This document shows positions 16,352-25,556 of a stretch of DNA of 51,545 bases, one piece after another. The notes beneath the pieces were generated by a model. It did no database searches. It saw only the letters and a list, made by a program, of their open reading frames with translations, and had not been told where the DNA came from. How positions within the stretch are numbered: the stretch's first letter is position 1; every line of letters begins with the position of its first letter. The stretch spans positions 1 through 51,545 of the forward strand of contig CAJUKD010000015.1 of assembly GCA_910587235.1 (NCBI GenBank), written 5' to 3'. Both the position numbers and the translations under genes were made by a program. This stretch comes from an uncultured Muribaculaceae bacterium. Lineage in GTDB: Bacteria; Bacteroidota; Bacteroidia; Bacteroidales; Muribaculaceae.

Positions 16352-17592
16352 ATCTGAAGATATATATCACACTCATTGCGGCAACAGCCGTATCAGCAGG
16401 AAGCGCTTGCATCAAAGCTGCAACTCCTGCCGGCTTCGACGAAATAGTGGCTGAAGTCATCGCGGGAAACCCGGCTCTTGGCGCCGAACGCGCCCGCATG
16501 GCAGCCGAACTTGGCGCCGAAGCCGCTGAAAACATCCCGTCAGACCCGGAAGTCAGCTTCGAATATCTATGGGGCATCGGCAAGCTTGCCGACGGAAACA
16601 AATGGAACGCCGGAATCAGCCAGTCGTTCGACTGGCCGGGCGTATACTCCGCCAGACGCAAAGCAACTGCACGACGTGCGACAGCATTCTCTCTCCTCTA
16701 CCGCGACCGCATGGCCGACGCCGTACGCGACGCCCGCACAGCCCTGATCGACATAATCGGATGCCGGCGTCGCCTTGAACTCTGCCGGCGTCAGAGCGCC
16801 ACACTCGACTCTTTGCTTGAATCGTCGCGCAACGCATTCGAACGAGGCGGCGCAATCACAATACTCGACTACAAAAAACTACAGATAGAGAGCAACAAGA
16901 TGCGGGTGCTGTGCGACGACACCGAAGCCGAGCTGGACGCCCTGCGTGCTTCCCTTATAGCCATGGGCGGCAACAGGTTGATTGACACCGAAAGTCTACT
17001 CAACTATCCTGCAATGCCGCTGCTGACAGAAGCCGAATATCTCGACATCCTTGACACGCAGGATCCATACGTACTCAGCCGCGCACCAATGCTCGATGCC
17101 GGACGTGAGCGTCTGTCGGCAGCTCGACGCAGCAGGCTCCCGGGATTCACCATAGGTTACTCTTTCGAAAACGAAGCCGGCGAACATTTCACCGGATTCA
17201 GTGCGGCAATAACCCTCCCGGTATGGTCACGTCGACGCAGCATAACCGCAGCCGACATGGAACTGCAGGCCACCGCCGACGAATATACATCCGCATATCT
17301 TGCCCGTAGGGCTTCTATAATCTCGGACCGGGCGGCTGCCGCAGCACTCGACCGTCGCCTCGAAGGATACATCGCCGCACTTGGCGACGGAAGCTACCCC
17401 GCTCTACTTCGAAAAGCACTTGACGGAGGTGCTATGTCAATGCTTGATTACCTGCGCGAAATGAACTTCTATACCGAGTCATGCCTCGAATTCGAAAGCC
17501 TGCTGCAACGGCGTGCCCGGCTACTGGCAATTCTCAACCGTTTTCATAACATCGAAGCATTCGAATCGTTTAATTTTGAGAAAAATACATAG
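16348..17592 (+). CDS. TolC-family outer-membrane efflux protein (CusC/CzcC type)
   Basis: A 414-aa outer-membrane factor for the RND pump. A signal peptide (MNLKIYITLIAATAVSAGSA) leads into the helical barrel repeats: the first OEP repeat around 30-190 with GNPALGAERARMAAELGAEA, the second around 225-400 with SRAPMLDAGRERLSAARRSR. The sequence has no lipobox, unlike many OEP proteins. The frame is open 15 codons further upstream at 16303, inside the permease gene; I chose the ATG at 16348, which overlaps the permease stop as ATGA and starts the signal peptide. It completes the tripartite set of adaptor, pump and channel. Nothing of the next gene overlaps; the nqr promoter begins about 20 bases later. 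Confidence 0.9.
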   Translation: MNLKIYITLIAATAVSAGSACIKAATPAGFDEIVAEVIAGNPALGAERARMAAELGAEAAENIPSDPEVSFEYLWGIGKLADGNKWNAGISQSFDWPGVYSARRKATARRATAFSLLYRDRMADAVRDARTALIDIIGCRRRLELCRRQSATLDSLLESSRNAFERGGAITILDYKKLQIESNKMRVLCDDTEAELDALRASLIAMGGNRLIDTESLLNYPAMPLLTEAEYLDILDTQDPYVLSRAPMLDAGRERLSAARRSRLPGFTIGYSFENEAGEHFTGFSAAITLPVWSRRRSITAADMELQATADEYTSAYLARRASIISDRAAAAALDRRLEGYIAALGDGSYPALLRKALDGGAMSMLDYLREMNFYTESCLEFESLLQRRARLLAILNRFHNIEAFESFNFEKNT

Positions 17593-17610
17593 TAATTGCA
17601 TTTTTTTGAC

Positions 17611-17618
17611 TAACTTTG
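17611..17618 (+). promoter_or_regulatory. Likely -7 element of the nqr operon promoter
   Basis: TAACTTTG matches TAnnTTTG exactly and lies 43 bases before nqrA. A -33 TTTG at the usual distance is not obvious. Confidence 0.5.
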
Positions 17619-17660
17619 CGCGTATTTTTGGAAACGCCCCCGAAAATGATTTGAATCTTT

Positions 17661-19010
17661 ATGGAAATCAAACTCAAAAAAGGTCTTAAACTGAACCTGG
17701 AAGGCGCCGTGACCGATATCACAGCCATACGCGATGTCCGTCCGACCCGTTGCGCGATTGTTCCGGACGACTATCCCGGACTGACGCCGAAAGCCGACGT
17801 CAAAGTCGGCGACAGCGTGAAAATCGGCACTCCCCTATTGCACGACAAAAAAAATCCCGAAATCAATCTCGTATCACCTGTCAGCGGCCATGTCGTAGAA
17901 ATACGCCGTGGAGAACGTCGCAAATTGCTTGCCATAGTAGTGGAAAACGACGGATCCGCCGACAGCGAAAATTTCGCAATACCATCCGATGCCGAAGGTG
18001 TGCGAGCTGTGCTTGCCCGCTCGGGCTTGCTTGCTCTGATGCGCCGGCGTCCTTACGACATCATCCCCTCGCCCGACGACCAAGTCCGGGATATCTTTAT
18101 CACCGCCTTCGATTCCGCTCCGCTTGCAGCACCCATGACAGCCGGCATCGAAGGCGACGCTTTAAAAGCCACTCTCGAAAAAGCCGTATCCGCACTTGCT
18201 CTAATCACAACAGGGAAAATATATATAGGACGGCACCACGGAATGGCGCTACCGACCATAAAGGGTGCGGAAATGATTGATTTCAACGGTCCGCACCCGG
18301 CAGGATGCGCCGGGATCCAGGCTGCGGCAATTGCCCCTGTCAACAAAGGCGAAGTTATCTGGACTCTTGATCTCACCACACTTTTCCGAATCGGACGCCT
18401 GTTTACCGACGGCTGTTTCGATCCGTCGGCTATCGTGGCCGTGACAGGTCCGGAGATAAAGAATCCGTCAATCGTGCGCACAAGCATCGGTGCGCCCGTC
18501 ACTGAAATAATAAACGGTATGCTCGCCGAGGAAAAACATCACCGGCGCATTATCAGCGGCAACGTACTGACCGGTCAGGCCGTCGGCACCAGTGCCGACG
18601 GCGACTGCTGGCTTCATTATCCCTACCGTCAGGTGACCGTGATCGCCGAAGGCGACGATGTCGACGAATTCATGGGATGGGCATCATTAGCTCCCGGCAA
18701 AATGAGCACCAGCCGGACATTTCCCGGATATTTTCTGCACCGCGCTTTCCGCCCCGACGCACGCATCAACGGCGGACGTCGGGCTATGATTATGAGCGGA
18801 CAGTACGACGACATGATTCCCATGGACATCATGCCCGAATATCTTATCAAAGCCATAATGGCACGCGACATCGACGCGATGGAGAAACTCGGAATCTACG
18901 AAGTGGCTCCTGAAGACTTTGCCGCAGCCGAATATGCCGACACCTCCAAACTGCCTCTGCAGCAGATTGTGCGCGACGGCCTCGAATATCTCCGTAAAGA
19001 ACTCGAATAA
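17661..19010 (+). CDS. nqrA: Na+-translocating NADH:quinone reductase subunit A (NqrA)
   Basis: A 449-aa peripheral subunit of the Na+-NQR complex, which oxidises NADH, reduces quinone and pumps sodium. The sequence matches NqrA along its length, starting with EIKLKKGLKLNLEGA and including RPTRCAIVPDDYPGLTPKADVKVGDSVKIG and SPVSGHVVEI, an RnfC/NqrA-like barrel-sandwich domain, and then HPAGCAGIQ. Unlike RnfC it lacks the ferredoxin clusters, as expected. It is the first gene of nqrABCDEF and is followed by nqrB after 26 bases. The promoter-like TAACTTTG lies at 17611. Confidence 0.97.
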   Translation: MEIKLKKGLKLNLEGAVTDITAIRDVRPTRCAIVPDDYPGLTPKADVKVGDSVKIGTPLLHDKKNPEINLVSPVSGHVVEIRRGERRKLLAIVVENDGSADSENFAIPSDAEGVRAVLARSGLLALMRRRPYDIIPSPDDQVRDIFITAFDSAPLAAPMTAGIEGDALKATLEKAVSALALITTGKIYIGRHHGMALPTIKGAEMIDFNGPHPAGCAGIQAAAIAPVNKGEVIWTLDLTTLFRIGRLFTDGCFDPSAIVAVTGPEIKNPSIVRTSIGAPVTEIINGMLAEEKHHRRIISGNVLTGQAVGTSADGDCWLHYPYRQVTVIAEGDDVDEFMGWASLAPGKMSTSRTFPGYFLHRAFRPDARINGGRRAMIMSGQYDDMIPMDIMPEYLIKAIMARDIDAMEKLGIYEVAPEDFAAAEYADTSKLPLQQIVRDGLEYLRKELE

Positions 19011-19036
19011 CAAAAACCGTTAAATAATTTCATAAA

Positions 19037-20257
19037 GTGGCATCACTACGTAAATATCTCGACCGTATAAAGCCTGATTTCGAACCGGGGGGAAAGTTTC
19101 ATGCCCTCCACTCAGTTTTCGACGGTTTTGAAACATTCCTCTACACCCCGCGCACAACATCCGCTCCACGCAACGCTGTGCATATTCACGACAGCATGGA
19201 TTCCAAGCGTACGATGATTATCGTCGTACTCGCCCTGATGCCTTGCTTCTTTTTCGGAATGTACAACACCGGATACCAGCACCAGCTGGCTCTCGGCATC
19301 AATGAGTTCCAATTCTGGGATATGATGCTCTACGGTTTCCTTACCATACTTCCGCGCGTGGCCGTGGCCTACATTGTCGGACTCGGCATCGAGTTCATAG
19401 TAGCGCAATGGCGTAAAGAAGAAATACAAGAAGGCTTCCTCGTAACCGGTATACTTATCCCGCTGATATGTCCGGCTGAAATCCCACTGTGGATGCTTGC
19501 CGTCGCCACAGCATTCTCTGTAATTTTCGTAAAGGAAGTATTCGGAGGTACAGGTTACAACGTTCTCAATGTGGCACTGGTAACCCGCGCGTTCCTGTTC
19601 TTCGCCTATCCCGCCAGCATGTCGGGCGACAACGTCTACATAGCATCCGGCAAGCCTTTCGGCTACGGCTACGAACTCCCCGACGGATTCAGCTGCGCCA
19701 CACCTCTGGGACAGCTTGCCACGCAATCCGGTCCGGACATTGCACTTACCGGCGTCGACGGTAGCGCCATCAGCCTATGGCAGGCATTCATAGGCCTTAT
19801 TCCCGGATCTTTCGGCGAAACATCCACTCTCTGCATTCTAATAGGCGCCGTCATCCTGCTCGCAGCAGGTATAGCATCGTGGCGCATCATTCTTTCAGTT
19901 GTAGCCGGCGGTCTTTTCATGGCTTGGATTGCCAATACCTTTGCCTCTCCGCTTTACCCCGCCTCCTACCTTTCGCCTGTCGAACAGCTCCTGTTCGGAG
20001 GATTTGCTTTCGCTGCCGTATTCATGGCAACAGACCCTGTGACCGCCGCACGCACCAATACCGGCAAATATATCTACGGCTTTCTTATCGGCGTAATCGC
20101 GATACTGATACGCACATATAACAACGGCTACCCGGAAGGAGCTATGCTTGCCGTACTGCTGATGAACTGCTTCGCTCCACTGATCGACTGGTGTGTCGTG
20201 CAGTCCAACATACGTCGCCGCATGAATCGTCTTAACGCTAAATCCGTACGCTCATGA
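19037..20257 (+). CDS. nqrB: Na+-NQR subunit B (NqrB)
   Basis: A 406-aa integral membrane subunit of Na+-NQR, with about ten membrane segments, that carries covalent FMN and riboflavin and forms part of the ion path. It begins at a GTG codon, SLRKYLDRIKPDFEPGGKFHALHSVFDGFETF being the family start. The FMN attachment motif is DGFSCAT with Thr222, where the second residue of the usual SGAT is Cys. ApbE, which would add the FMN, is not in this window. It overlaps nqrC by four bases (ATGA). The extra N-terminal cytosolic part is normal for NqrB. Confidence 0.96.
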   Translation: MASLRKYLDRIKPDFEPGGKFHALHSVFDGFETFLYTPRTTSAPRNAVHIHDSMDSKRTMIIVVLALMPCFFFGMYNTGYQHQLALGINEFQFWDMMLYGFLTILPRVAVAYIVGLGIEFIVAQWRKEEIQEGFLVTGILIPLICPAEIPLWMLAVATAFSVIFVKEVFGGTGYNVLNVALVTRAFLFFAYPASMSGDNVYIASGKPFGYGYELPDGFSCATPLGQLATQSGPDIALTGVDGSAISLWQAFIGLIPGSFGETSTLCILIGAVILLAAGIASWRIILSVVAGGLFMAWIANTFASPLYPASYLSPVEQLLFGGFAFAAVFMATDPVTAARTNTGKYIYGFLIGVIAILIRTYNNGYPEGAMLAVLLMNCFAPLIDWCVVQSNIRRRMNRLNAKSVRS

Positions 20258-20967
20258 ACAAGCAAAGCAATCTATATACGATAATCTACATCATCGTTCT
20301 GGTGACTGTCGTTGGTTCCGCACTCGGATTCACAGCCATCTCTCTAAAAAGCAGGCAGGAAGCCAATGCCAACGCCGATAAGATGCGTCAGATCCTTGCA
20401 TCCGTAGACATAACTCCGTCCAAGGACAGCATCGCAAGCGATTACGCACGCTATATTACCGATTCCTATGTGGTCGACAGCCGCGGTAACCGTATCGACG
20501 GTGTCGACGCATTTACAGTCAAAGTCGAACGTCAGGTAAAAGAAGAAGCCGACGAACGATTGCTTCCGGTCTACGAATGCCTAACCGACAATGGCTCCCT
20601 TAAATACATTCTGCCCCTCTATGGCGCAGGACTATGGGGACCTATATGGGGCTACGTATCGGTCGACTCCGACGGTACCACCATATACGACGCGTTCTTC
20701 GCACATCAGGGTGAAACCCCCGGATTGGGCGCAGAAATCGAAAAGCCGGCTTTTTCCGACCAGTTCTTCGGCAAACGCATTTTCAAGGATGGCAAGTTTT
20801 TGCCTATAGCCGTGGTTAAGGCCGGACAACATCCTGCCGGCGACGAAGACTACGTCGACGGTATCTCCGGCGGCACTATTACCAGCAAAGGTGTAGCTGC
20901 CATGATCGACAATTGCCTGAGTCCATATAAAGCTTTCCTCGAAAAACTCGAAGGTGGGAACAAGTAA
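20254..20967 (+). CDS. nqrC: Na+-NQR subunit C (NqrC)
   Basis: A 237-aa subunit anchored by one N-terminal membrane segment (about residues 8-30). It has a periplasmic FMN-binding domain of the RnfG/NqrC family, with covalent FMN on a threonine. The motif is DGISGGT with the acceptor Thr208; the usual alanine of SGAT is Gly. Residues GLWGPIWGYVSVD and TPGLGAEIEKPAFSDQFFGK are conserved family blocks. The gene starts inside the nqrB stop codon (ATGA) and is followed by nqrD after 39 bases. Confidence 0.96.
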   Translation: MNKQSNLYTIIYIIVLVTVVGSALGFTAISLKSRQEANANADKMRQILASVDITPSKDSIASDYARYITDSYVVDSRGNRIDGVDAFTVKVERQVKEEADERLLPVYECLTDNGSLKYILPLYGAGLWGPIWGYVSVDSDGTTIYDAFFAHQGETPGLGAEIEKPAFSDQFFGKRIFKDGKFLPIAVVKAGQHPAGDEDYVDGISGGTITSKGVAAMIDNCLSPYKAFLEKLEGGNK

Positions 20968-21006
20968 GACTTGAATTTTTGACATCAACGAAAAACAGAT
21001 TCCATC

Positions 21007-21633
21007 ATGTCGGAAAAAATATCAAACAAAAGCGTCCTGTTCAATCCATTCTCAAAGGACAACCCCGTAATCGTCCAGGTGCTCGGTATATGTTCGGTTC
21101 TCGCCGTGACGGCCAAACTTGAGCCGGCACTTGTAATGGGACTCTCGGTAATTGCCGTACTGGCTTTCAGCAACGTAATCATATCCCTGATACGCAACAC
21201 CATCCCAACCAACATCCGCATAATCGTACAGCTGGTGGTAGTGGCCGGACTTGTTGTCATAGTTTCGCAACTGTTGCAGGCATACGCCTACGATGTCAGC
21301 AAACAGCTGTCGGTATTCATCGGCCTTATCATCACCAACTGTATCCTTATGGGTCGCCTCGAAGCTTTTGCCATGGCAAACCGTCCGTGGCCCTCGTTCC
21401 TCGACGGAATAGGCAACGGAATAGGCTATGCCATGATACTGGTGATCGTAGGCTTTTTCCGCGAACTCCTCGGCTCCGGGACTCTGTTAGGCTATCAGGT
21501 CGTACCCCAGTGGTGCTATGACCACGGCTATGTCAACAACGGCCTTATGATTCTCCCTCCTATGGCTCTTATCGTTGTGGCTTGTATAATATGGGTACAC
21601 CGCAGCATCAACAAAGACCTGCAGGAAAAATAA
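21007..21633 (+). CDS. nqrD: Na+-NQR subunit D (NqrD)
   Basis: A 208-aa integral membrane subunit with about six helices, homologous to RnfE. Characteristic stretches are NPVIVQVLGICSVLAVTAKLEPAL and FIGLIITNCILMGRLEAFAM, followed by FLDGIGNGIGYAMILVIVGFFRELLGSGTLLG (blocks quoted in parts). In the resolved complex NqrD and NqrE enclose an iron-sulfur centre in the membrane; the corresponding cysteines (ICSV and TNCI) are present. It lies between nqrC and nqrE, 39 and 33 bases away. Confidence 0.97.
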   Translation: MSEKISNKSVLFNPFSKDNPVIVQVLGICSVLAVTAKLEPALVMGLSVIAVLAFSNVIISLIRNTIPTNIRIIVQLVVVAGLVVIVSQLLQAYAYDVSKQLSVFIGLIITNCILMGRLEAFAMANRPWPSFLDGIGNGIGYAMILVIVGFFRELLGSGTLLGYQVVPQWCYDHGYVNNGLMILPPMALIVVACIIWVHRSINKDLQEK

Positions 21634-21666
21634 GAAAAAACATTCCACGGATAAAACAGCATAAGA

Positions 21667-22284
21667 ATGGAAAACCTAAATCTTTTCATACGGTCGATTT
21701 TCATCGACAACATGATATTCGCCTATTTCCTTGGCATGTGCTCTTTCATTGCGGTCAGCAAAAATGTAAAGACAGCATTCGGCCTCGGCATAGCCGTGAC
21801 TTTCATGCTTGTCATCACCCTGCCCATCAACTATCTTCTTCAGACATACGTGCTGCGCGAAGGCGCTCTTACATGGCTCAGCCCCGATTTCGCCGAAGTC
21901 GATCTAAGCTTCCTGTCGCTGATAGTGTTCATCGCCGTAATCGCCTCCATGACACAACTTGTGGAAATGGTTGTCGAGAAGTACGCTCCAGCACTATATT
22001 CGTCGCTCGGCATATTCCTGCCGCTGATAGCCGTGAACTGCGCCATACTCGGAGGCTCGCTGTTCATGCAACAGCGTGATTTTCCCAATGTATGGACCGC
22101 ATTCTGCGCCGGCGGCGGATGGGGCATAGGATGGCTGCTTGCTATAACCGCCATAGCCGCACTGCGCGAACGCATAGCCCAATATTCAAATATTCCGCCC
22201 GCACTGCGCGGCGTCGGCATAACGTTCATACTCACGGCGCTGATGGGAATAGCCTTCATGAGCTTCCTCGGCATAAAGATCTAA
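21667..22284 (+). CDS. nqrE: Na+-NQR subunit E (NqrE)
   Basis: A 205-aa integral membrane subunit with six helices, homologous to RnfA and to NqrD in inverted topology. Visible blocks are RSIFIDNMIFAYFLGMCSFIAVSKNVKTAFG, the MCSF cysteine for the intramembrane Fe centre, and VNCAILGGSLFMQQRDFPN with the second cysteine. Family members are 198-205 aa, so this is full length. The downstream nqrF is 19 bases away. Confidence 0.97.
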   Translation: MENLNLFIRSIFIDNMIFAYFLGMCSFIAVSKNVKTAFGLGIAVTFMLVITLPINYLLQTYVLREGALTWLSPDFAEVDLSFLSLIVFIAVIASMTQLVEMVVEKYAPALYSSLGIFLPLIAVNCAILGGSLFMQQRDFPNVWTAFCAGGGWGIGWLLAITAIAALRERIAQYSNIPPALRGVGITFILTALMGIAFMSFLGIKI

Positions 22285-22303
22285 CCAAACCAGCTACCAC
22301 ATC

Positions 22304-23596
22304 ATGACAGTTATAAGTATACAGGCTTCGACTCTGACACTTCTGGCAGGAACAGGTTTTTTCCTTGGCGTGACAATCCTGCTTGTCATAGTGCTGCTTC
22401 TGGCCAAACACTACCTCGTAAATAGCGGCGAAGTGACAATAGACATCAACGGCGACCGCAAACTGACCGCCAGCTCCGGCAAATCGCTGTTATCGACCAT
22501 GGCCGACAACAATGTGTTCCTTTCATCGGCATGCGGAGGCAAAGGCAGTTGCGGACAATGCCGCATACAGGTCGAAGAAGGCGGAGGCGAAATTCTTCCC
22601 ACCGAAGCCGTCCATTTCACCCGCAAGGAAATAAAGAACAACTGGCGTCTGGCATGCCAGGTGAAGGTAAAAGGCGACATGGCTATCGAAGTTCCCGCAG
22701 CAGCCCTCGATGTCAAGGAATGGGAATGTGAAGTGATATCCAACCGGAACGTGGCTACTTTCATCAAAGAATTCATCGTAGCCCTTCCTGCAGGCCAGCA
22801 CATGGATTTCATCCCCGGCTCCTATGCCCAGATAAAAATCCCGCCATTCGAGATGGACTACGACCGCGACATCGACAAATCGCTTATCGGCGACGAATAT
22901 CTGCCCGCATGGGAAAAGTTCGGTCTGTTCGCACTCAAATGCCGCAACACGGAAACCACAGTACGAGCCTACTCCATGGCAAACTATCCTGCCGAAGGCG
23001 ACCGCATCATGCTAACCGTCCGTATAGCCACACCACCGTTCAAGCCAAAACCCGAAGTCGGATTCCAGGATGTGATGCCGGGCATAGCTTCCAGCTACAT
23101 ATTCTCACTCAAACCCGGCGACAAAGTAGTGATGAGCGGCCCTTACGGCGACTTCCATCCTATCTTCGATTCGGAAAACGAAATGATGTGGATAGGCGGC
23201 GGAGCAGGCATGGCTCCCCTGCGCGCGCAAATAATGCACATGACCCGCACTCTAAAAACCACCAACCGCAAGATGAACTTCTTCTATGGCGCACGCGCCC
23301 TGAACGAAGTATTCTATCTCGACGATTTCCTGCAACTCGAAAAAGACTTCCCCAACTTCAAATTCCATCTGGCACTCGACCGCCCCGATCCCGCAGCCGA
23401 CGCAGCCGGTGTGAAGTACACCCCCGGTTTCGTGCATCAGGTAATCTACGACACATACCTCAAGAACCACGATGCACCCGAAGACATCGAATACTATATG
23501 TGCGGTCCCGGCCCGATGAGCAATGCCGTCAACACAATGCTCGACGGTCTTGGCGTTGACCCCGAAAGCATACACTACGACAACTTCGGAGGCTGA
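22304..23596 (+). CDS. nqrF: Na+-NQR subunit F (NqrF)
   Basis: A 430-aa NADH-oxidising subunit. One N-terminal membrane segment (about residues 10-32) is followed by a plant-type 2Fe-2S domain with SSACGGKGSCGQCRIQV (about residues 75-91) and a fourth cysteine near 125, an FAD-binding domain with AYSMANYPAE, and an NADH-binding domain with MWIGGGAGMAPLRAQIMHM and the C-terminal YYMCGPGPMSNAV. It is the entry point for electrons in Na+-NQR. It is the last gene of the operon, and the terminator hairpin at 23627 follows 30 bases later. Confidence 0.97.
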   Translation: MTVISIQASTLTLLAGTGFFLGVTILLVIVLLLAKHYLVNSGEVTIDINGDRKLTASSGKSLLSTMADNNVFLSSACGGKGSCGQCRIQVEEGGGEILPTEAVHFTRKEIKNNWRLACQVKVKGDMAIEVPAAALDVKEWECEVISNRNVATFIKEFIVALPAGQHMDFIPGSYAQIKIPPFEMDYDRDIDKSLIGDEYLPAWEKFGLFALKCRNTETTVRAYSMANYPAEGDRIMLTVRIATPPFKPKPEVGFQDVMPGIASSYIFSLKPGDKVVMSGPYGDFHPIFDSENEMMWIGGGAGMAPLRAQIMHMTRTLKTTNRKMNFFYGARALNEVFYLDDFLQLEKDFPNFKFHLALDRPDPAADAAGVKYTPGFVHQVIYDTYLKNHDAPEDIEYYMCGPGPMSNAVNTMLDGLGVDPESIHYDNFGG

Positions 23597-23626
23597 ACAT
23601 ACTTAATTAAAGCCTACCATACAAAA

Positions 23627-23665
23627 AATCCCGCCGGATCGGTTTTGGACCTGTCCGGCGGGATT
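23627..23665. terminator. Bidirectional terminator between nqrF and the GH43 gene
   Basis: A perfect 12-bp stem, AATCCCGCCGGA (23627-23638) and TCCGGCGGGATT (23654-23665). On the minus strand it is followed by a run of T (complement of 23623-23628), so it clearly ends the GH43 operon; it also lies right after nqrF. Confidence 0.85.
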
Positions 23666-23730
23666 CCCTTAAAATGTACCTGTAAATAAATCCTCGTATT
23701 TTAACCTTATTATCCTTATAGAAGCCTGAT

Positions 23731-25473
23731 TTATTTACTTACAGCTATTTTCATGGAAACCGGCTGACCATTATCGACCACCTTCACAATATACATTCCT
23801 GACCGACAGGACGGATATTCCAATACCGCGGTTCCGTCGACAGCCATCACAGAATCTACAGCCACGACACGGCCGCCAAGATCATAAAGCGTCACGGCAA
23901 TCGGACGGCGCGAAGCGGATTCTTCTACACGCACAATCAACTTGCCATTTTCATAACTGATCACGGGCATCGACGACCGCTCATTCAGCACATTCTCCAC
24001 GCCACTGCTGTTCCGTTCACCCCACGGACTGTTTTCAGGATAATCGAACCTGCGGGAATCAAAATAGACTCCGAATCTGGCTTTTGACGCTCCCGTACGC
24101 GGAATAAGTTCCAATTCCGCACCATTTGCCATCGATGCATCACGTACCGAAAGAATTTTCCCATCCTTAGGTGAAGATACAATATAAAAATTATCGCTCT
24201 GTCGTTCGAGCACCCATTTCTGGCTGACAGTATCATCACCCGGCTGAAGCGACACACCCGAAGACGATGCTGTCAGATAATCATCGCCACCATCCCGACG
24301 CAGTTTATAGGTATCGGATTCACCCGTAGCCTCAAACACAAAATTAAGCATACGGGCATCGTCATCATCCAGAAGACAGAGCTTATTGTCGTTCAAAGAT
24401 ACTATGCGATCTGCCATACGGCTCAGAAGGACGTATGTATTACCGTCGGATATGGATTCCGCCCGTCGGATAGCATCGAGAGTTTCAAACATAGACGGGT
24501 TCCAACTGTCAAACCACCTTAAAAACGGAACACCGGTACGCAACATCACCGGAAGCCATACGTATGTCGACGTTTCGACATTGGAGGAATTCCAGCGGTC
24601 ACCCATGTACATATATGCGTAATCGTAACCTTCCACCTTAAGGGCATAAGTAGGCTGCGATGTATATGTAGTTTCGGCATTGGCGTCCACACACGGGTTG
24701 CCGAGATCATTCCACTCCCCCATGAGATTACGGGTAGTCGCGACATGACCCGGATTAGGACGCCAGCCGGTACAGCCCGAAAAGAAGCCGATATAAGTAC
24801 CGTTTATTTTCATTATGGCAGGAGCCTCATACTGCTTTCCGGCGAAAATACGAGTCCAGTTTTCTGTAGGAATAAGATAATCGTCAGAAAGCACTGCAAG
24901 GTGCATCGTCATGTTATCTTCCGACGAACTGAAATGATATCCCGTACCATCGGAATCGACAAACACAGTCTGGTCGCGCGACTCGGCACCGTTCGGGCGC
25001 AAAGTACGCACAAGACTGTAGGGACCTTCGACCTTGTCGGCCTGCGCTATCATCACACGCGCTTTTGAATAGTCATTGCCGTCTTCCCAATGCGCCCACA
25101 TGACATATTTCCCTGTCTTTTCGCATTTGATTACCTTTGGCCTTTCTATCGTACGCCCTTCCGCTATGTCCTGAAGGGTGTTCTTTTTATCACCCGTAGG
25201 CGTAAGAGCCAGACCAAGAGATTCCCAGTTCATCAAATCCTCAGAACGGTATACCGAAACACCATAGGAACGCATTCCACGACGGTTCTCGCCGAACCAA
25301 TAATAATATCCGTTCTCGTAGTACATGCCGCCACCATGCGCATTAATGGCATTTCCATCGGTATCACGCCATGCCGAACCGTTATATATACGGCCGGCTC
25401 CATAGGCTGGCTGTCCTAAAGCTGCAACTACCAAAATTACGGCACTAAGGAAGAACTTATTCGTTTTAATCAT
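23731..25473 (-). CDS. Secreted family 43 glycoside hydrolase with beta-trefoil-like domain and T9SS tail
   Basis: A protein of about 580 aa. A signal peptide (IKTNKFFLSAVILVVAALG, cut near GQPAYGAG) leads into a five-bladed GH43-like domain (about residues 30-335): WRDTDGNAINAHGGGMYYE near the start, ESRDQTVFVDSDGTGY holding the probable pKa-modulating Asp, and YEAPAIMKINGTY holding the probable general-acid Glu. A RICIN-like beta-trefoil region follows (about 345-475), and the last 75 residues form a type A T9SS sorting domain (VTLYDLGGRVVAV, then GMYIVKVV). GH43 enzymes cut arabinans, xylans or galactans; the GH43 subgroup with NAHGGG is known on galactan side chains, but I cannot fix the substrate. 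ATGs exist at 25512, 25479 and 25473; I chose the last, which starts the signal peptide. It is the last gene of the three-gene operon. Confidence 0.85.
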   Translation of the reverse strand: MIKTNKFFLSAVILVVAALGQPAYGAGRIYNGSAWRDTDGNAINAHGGGMYYENGYYYWFGENRRGMRSYGVSVYRSEDLMNWESLGLALTPTGDKKNTLQDIAEGRTIERPKVIKCEKTGKYVMWAHWEDGNDYSKARVMIAQADKVEGPYSLVRTLRPNGAESRDQTVFVDSDGTGYHFSSSEDNMTMHLAVLSDDYLIPTENWTRIFAGKQYEAPAIMKINGTYIGFFSGCTGWRPNPGHVATTRNLMGEWNDLGNPCVDANAETTYTSQPTYALKVEGYDYAYMYMGDRWNSSNVETSTYVWLPVMLRTGVPFLRWFDSWNPSMFETLDAIRRAESISDGNTYVLLSRMADRIVSLNDNKLCLLDDDDARMLNFVFEATGESDTYKLRRDGGDDYLTASSSGVSLQPGDDTVSQKWVLERQSDNFYIVSSPKDGKILSVRDASMANGAELELIPRTGASKARFGVYFDSRRFDYPENSPWGERNSSGVENVLNERSSMPVISYENGKLIVRVEESASRRPIAVTLYDLGGRVVAVDSVMAVDGTAVLEYPSCRSGMYIVKVVDNGQPVSMKIAVSK

Positions 25474-25556
25474 AAACATATCCATTAATGGACGGAGGCC
25501 GGCTGTCGTCATGATGCCGATTATTCCGCCTCCGTCCTTATATTGAAATTAAGTTG

